64,000 nucleotides of DNA, taken from positions 1 through 64,000 of the forward strand of contig NZ_RQVR01000006.1 in NCBI RefSeq assembly GCF_003865365.1. Direction: 5' to 3'. The first letter of the stretch is position 1, and each line of letters begins with the position of its first letter. Source of the DNA: Flavobacterium macacae (lineage in GTDB: Bacteria; Bacteroidota; Bacteroidia; Flavobacteriales; Flavobacteriaceae). The position numbers and the translations under genes are program-made. The notes beneath the pieces are model-generated. The model was given only the letters and a program-made list of their open reading frames with translations. It did not search any database and was not told the DNA's origin. Shown here piece after piece: positions 61,161 to 64,000 of this stretch.

Positions 61161-62795
61161 ATGATTACAGTAAACGATATTTCAGTACAATTTGGCGGTA
61201 CAACACTTTTCAGCGATGTTTCTTTTGCGATAAATGAAAATGACAAAATTGCCTTGATGGGTAAAAATGGAGCCGGAAAATCAACGCTTCTGAAAATCAT
61301 CGCGGGACAAAGCAAACCTTCCACCGGAAATATCTCGGCGCCAAAAGATGCTGTAATCGCTTATCTTCCGCAACATTTGCTGACCAAAGATGACGCAACG
61401 GTAATGGAAGAAACGTCAAAAGCCTTTGGAGAAATTTTTAAGATGAAAGCCGAAATTGATCATTTAAATGAGCAGTTGACCGTGAGGACTGATTATGAAT
61501 CCGATGACTACATGAAATTAATCGAGCGGGTTTCTGACTTGAGCGAAAAATTTTATGCCATTGAAGAAGTAAATTACGAAGCGGAAGTGGAGAAGATTTT
61601 GGTTGGTTTAGGATTTGAAAGAAAAGATTTTACGCGCCCGACTTCAGAGTTTTCTGGAGGTTGGAGAATGCGAATCGAGCTGGCAAAAATCTTGCTACAG
61701 AAGCCCGATTTGATTCTTTTAGATGAGCCGACGAACCACATGGATATTGAATCGATTCAATGGCTGGAGGATTTCTTGATTAATTCGGCAAAAGCTGTTG
61801 TGGTCATTTCGCACGATAGGGCGTTTGTCGATAACATCACAAACCGCACGATTGAGGTGACAATGGGAAGAATTTATGACTACAAGGCAAAATATTCTCA
61901 TTATCTTGAATTAAGAAAAGACCGAAGAATTCACCAGCAGAAAGCATACGACGAACAGCAAAAAATGATTGCTGACAATCAAGCTTTTATTGACCGATTT
62001 AAAGGCACTTTCTCGAAAACGGATGCGGTCCAATCGCGTGTAAAAATGCTTGAAAAGCTGACAATCGTTCAGGTGGATGAAGTGGATACTTCGGCATTGA
62101 AGCTGAAATTTCCGCCGGCTGCACGTTCCGGAAATTATCCTGTAATCGTGAAAGATTTGCAGAAATCCTATGGCGACCACTTGATTTTCAAAGACGCCAA
62201 TATTGTCATTGAACGTGGCGATAAAGTGGCTTTTGTAGGGAAAAATGGAGAAGGTAAGTCTACGATGATCAAAGCAATTATGAAAGAAATCGGGATCGAC
62301 AGCGGGTCTGTGGAAGTAGGCCACAATGCCCAAATTGGATATTTTGCCCAAAACCAAGCTTCCTTATTAGATGAAAATGCTACTATTTTTGAAACCATTG
62401 ACAATATTGCCGTTGGAGAAGTTAGAACGCAAATCAAGAATATTCTAGGAGCATTTATGTTTCACGGTGATGATACCACAAAAAAGGTAAAAGTGCTTTC
62501 TGGAGGAGAAAAGACGCGTTTGGCAATGATCAAATTATTGCTTGAACCTGTGAATTTGTTGATTTTGGATGAGCCTTCGAATCACCTGGACATGAAAACC
62601 AAAGACATCATCAAGGATGCGCTTCGTGATTTTGACGGAACTTTAATTTTAGTTTCGCACGACAGGGATTTCTTGGACGGATTGGCTACGAAGGTTTTTG
62701 AATTTGGTAACAAGCGCGTCAAAGAACATTTTGAAGACATCAAAGGTTTCTTAGAACATAAAAAAATGGATAGTCTGAGAGAGATTGAAAAGTAA
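61161..62795 (+). CDS. ABC-F family ATPase (translation factor type)
   Basis: 544 residues with two ABC domains joined by a linker. First: Walker A GKNGAGKST, signature FSGGWRMRIELAK, Walker B LILLDEPTNHMD. Second: GKNGEGKST, LSGGEKTRLAM, LLILDEPSNHLD. No membrane domain, so it is an ABC-F protein that acts on ribosomes. The linker at about 250-310 is short, as in the EttA/YbiT group. Whether it regulates translation or gives antibiotic protection cannot be told. Confidence 0.9.
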   Translation: MITVNDISVQFGGTTLFSDVSFAINENDKIALMGKNGAGKSTLLKIIAGQSKPSTGNISAPKDAVIAYLPQHLLTKDDATVMEETSKAFGEIFKMKAEIDHLNEQLTVRTDYESDDYMKLIERVSDLSEKFYAIEEVNYEAEVEKILVGLGFERKDFTRPTSEFSGGWRMRIELAKILLQKPDLILLDEPTNHMDIESIQWLEDFLINSAKAVVVISHDRAFVDNITNRTIEVTMGRIYDYKAKYSHYLELRKDRRIHQQKAYDEQQKMIADNQAFIDRFKGTFSKTDAVQSRVKMLEKLTIVQVDEVDTSALKLKFPPAARSGNYPVIVKDLQKSYGDHLIFKDANIVIERGDKVAFVGKNGEGKSTMIKAIMKEIGIDSGSVEVGHNAQIGYFAQNQASLLDENATIFETIDNIAVGEVRTQIKNILGAFMFHGDDTTKKVKVLSGGEKTRLAMIKLLLEPVNLLILDEPSNHLDMKTKDIIKDALRDFDGTLILVSHDRDFLDGLATKVFEFGNKRVKEHFEDIKGFLEHKKMDSLREIEK

Positions 62796-62816
62796 TTTTT
62801 AGAATCAAATAGTGTA

Positions 62817-62868
62817 TAAATTGCCTACATCAAATCAGGAAAAAATGATTGAAGATGTAGGCAATTTA
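62817..62868. terminator. Long imperfect hairpin between ABC-F and the beta-propeller gene
   Basis: TAAATTGCCTACATC at 62817-62831 pairs fully with GATGTAGGCAATTTA at 62854-62868, with further pairing inside (AATCA / TGATT). There is no T-run on the plus strand, so it is a weak intrinsic terminator, or a Rho-independent barrier on the minus strand. Confidence 0.6.
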
Positions 62869-62918
62869 ATTATATAAGTAGAATTACACTTAATTACGAT
62901 AATTTTTAAAACAGAAAA

Positions 62919-63767
62919 TTATTTTTTTTCTAAGGTTAATCTAAAAATATCTGACTTCAAATCAGCGTTGTCTTTGTCTTCGCAAAGCAAAAATTCGATT
63001 TCTTTTGCCGATTCCTTGTAAACCGTGATTCCTTCAAATTTATGCGAATCTGAAATTTTTTTGGTAAAATCAATTTTCATTTTTTCGATGTCTAATCTTC
63101 CGATGAAAGTTCCTAAAACGGCTCCGTCTTCATAAGTTGATTTTGTGTCTTCAACTGTCGCCAAGAAATAAATTTTGTTGTCCACACGAACCGCATCGGT
63201 GAAAGAGCTTTGTACTTTTTTTATTTTCGGAAGTTTATACGAATTATATAAAACAGAAAATTCTTCGGATAAATTTTTTCCGCCAATCGTGAAAATTCCG
63301 TTTTTTGAAGATTTTCCGTTGCCCCGATTGAACAGAAACCAGTTTTCACCAGTGTAAACGGCGCCTTCGATATTAAAATCTTCCGCACTAATTTCTCCAA
63401 AACTTTGCATAACTTGATACAAGGCAGAAACGTCAGTTTCAGATACTTTTTGCTTTTGGCTGGAATCAAAATACACCATTTTTTGGCGGTTCTCCGTGGA
63501 ACCAGAACCAAAAATATAGCAGTCTTCTCCGAAGGAAGTGATGGCTTCAAAATCCGGTTTTATCTTTTTCGGAATGTTTTCTGTTGGAATTTCTGGATTG
63601 TTTTCCAAAAGTTTGTGTTGGTCTAATTTTTTGCTTTCGATGTTGTATTCGTATAAAACCGAAGCATTGTCTGAAATGATAAACAGGGAATTGTCTTTGT
63701 ACACCAAACCCGATGCAGAACCGATTCCGATGATTTGAAATAATATTTCTAAGGTGAATTTTTTCAT
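62919..63767 (-). CDS. Beta-propeller-like protein, possibly DUF6929
   Basis: 282 residues, beta-rich with repeated aromatic-Gly-rich strands: IGSASGLVYKDNSLFIISDNASVLYEY, FEAITSFGEDCYIFGSGST, FNIEGAVYTGENWFLFNRGNG, FTDAVRVDNKIYFLATVEDT and KFEGITVYKESAKEIEFLLCEDKD. This looks like a five- or six-bladed phytase-like propeller. I think it is the flavobacterial DUF6929 family, but I am not sure. The N-terminus is hydrophobic (LEILFQIIGIG) without a cleaved signal clear enough to name. Single gene. Confidence 0.55.
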   Translation of the reverse strand: MKKFTLEILFQIIGIGSASGLVYKDNSLFIISDNASVLYEYNIESKKLDQHKLLENNPEIPTENIPKKIKPDFEAITSFGEDCYIFGSGSTENRQKMVYFDSSQKQKVSETDVSALYQVMQSFGEISAEDFNIEGAVYTGENWFLFNRGNGKSSKNGIFTIGGKNLSEEFSVLYNSYKLPKIKKVQSSFTDAVRVDNKIYFLATVEDTKSTYEDGAVLGTFIGRLDIEKMKIDFTKKISDSHKFEGITVYKESAKEIEFLLCEDKDNADLKSDIFRLTLEKK

Positions 63768-63777
63768 AAGTGTTGTT

Positions 63778-63926
63778 TATAGCCCCGATTGTAGCGGAAA
63801 TCCTTTTTTAAAAAGCGCTATTTTTTGCAAAATAAAAACAGCGACCAGCGGAAGCTGAATTTTCTTTCAGCAAAAAAAGTGGTTTTTAAAAAAGATTACA
63901 GCGGAAAGCGGGATGGGCTTCTAATT
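63778..63926. repeat. Dispersed intergenic repeat, copy 3
   Basis: It begins TATAGCCCCGATTGTAGCGG and ends GCGGAAAGCGGGATGGGCTT, with AT-rich inner arms containing inverted words (TTTTTTAAAAAGCG; GGTTTTTAAAAAAG). The longest of the three copies. The remaining bases 63927-64000 are AT-rich with nothing recognised. Confidence 0.6.
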
Positions 63927-64000
63927 AAAATAATTGTAATGTAGAGAACGTGTTTTTTGATATAAATATATACATTTATGTAAAATTAAAGCGAAAATAA

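Noticed and set aside
61911..62357. A 148-codon frame opposite the ABC-F gene
   Set aside because: Complement of the conserved linker and second ATPase domain; not protein-like.

Overview
The window comes from a flavobacterium or close relative (Bacteroidota, Flavobacteriaceae). The evidence is low GC, about five TTG-N18-20-TANNTTTG promoters, families typical of the group (DUF4290, DUF5686, DUF4199, DUF4870, PorT-like barrels, type IX secretion tail) and a 6S-Flavo type RNA between zapA and rny. No rRNA, prophage or CRISPR array was seen.

Layout. 1-0.8 kb: an IS21-type end abutting a truncated IS3 transposase, then a five-unit 11-bp tandem repeat. 1-6.5 kb: DUF493, DUF4290, murA, a large DUF5686 outer-membrane protein and aroQ. 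6.6-9.6 kb: four small outer-membrane beta-barrel genes between aroQ and xerD. 9.6-15 kb: xerD, a PAS histidine kinase with its response regulator, rny, 6S RNA, zapA and a ZapB-like coiled-coil gene. 15-20 kb: an M23 peptidase, a TonB-dependent receptor and an EF-hand lipoprotein. 20-26 kb: a minus-strand operon (DUF4199, glycosyltransferase, phosphohexomutase, MsbA-like ABC exporter, DUF2971). 26-30 kb: rpmE2, an exported catalase paired with an exported ankyrin protein, and two decayed genes.

The most distinctive block is 29.8-41.6 kb. It is a compact minus-strand cluster coding for every enzyme from benzoate to succinyl-CoA and acetyl-CoA: benABCD (benzoate to catechol), catA, catB, catC, pcaD (catechol to 3-oxoadipate), a fused pcaIJ CoA-transferase and pcaF thiolase. 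It also holds a small FUSC-like membrane protein and two regulators, AraC-type at the upstream end and TetR-type at the downstream end. A perfect AGTGA-N4-TCACT palindrome lies just downstream of the predicted catB start site and is the best candidate operator.

42-64 kb is mostly household or envelope content: a frameshifted DUF3494 (ice-binding-like) adhesin with a type IX secretion tail, tRNA-Pro(TGG), trxB, GIN-domain and PspC/PadR genes, a DUF4442 protein, a TIGR01777 epimerase, a YceI lipoprotein, grpE-dnaJ, a NatAB-like ABC exporter, a sigma-54-type response regulator without a DNA-binding domain, a degenerate DEAD-box protein, DUF2007, a GNAT, an AI-2E family permease and an ABC-F ATPase. 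Three copies of a dispersed GC-richer intergenic repeat (arms like AGCCCCGAYTG and GCGGGA) occur at 52.5, 57.0 and 63.8 kb. All family names were assigned by reading motifs; no database search was run.
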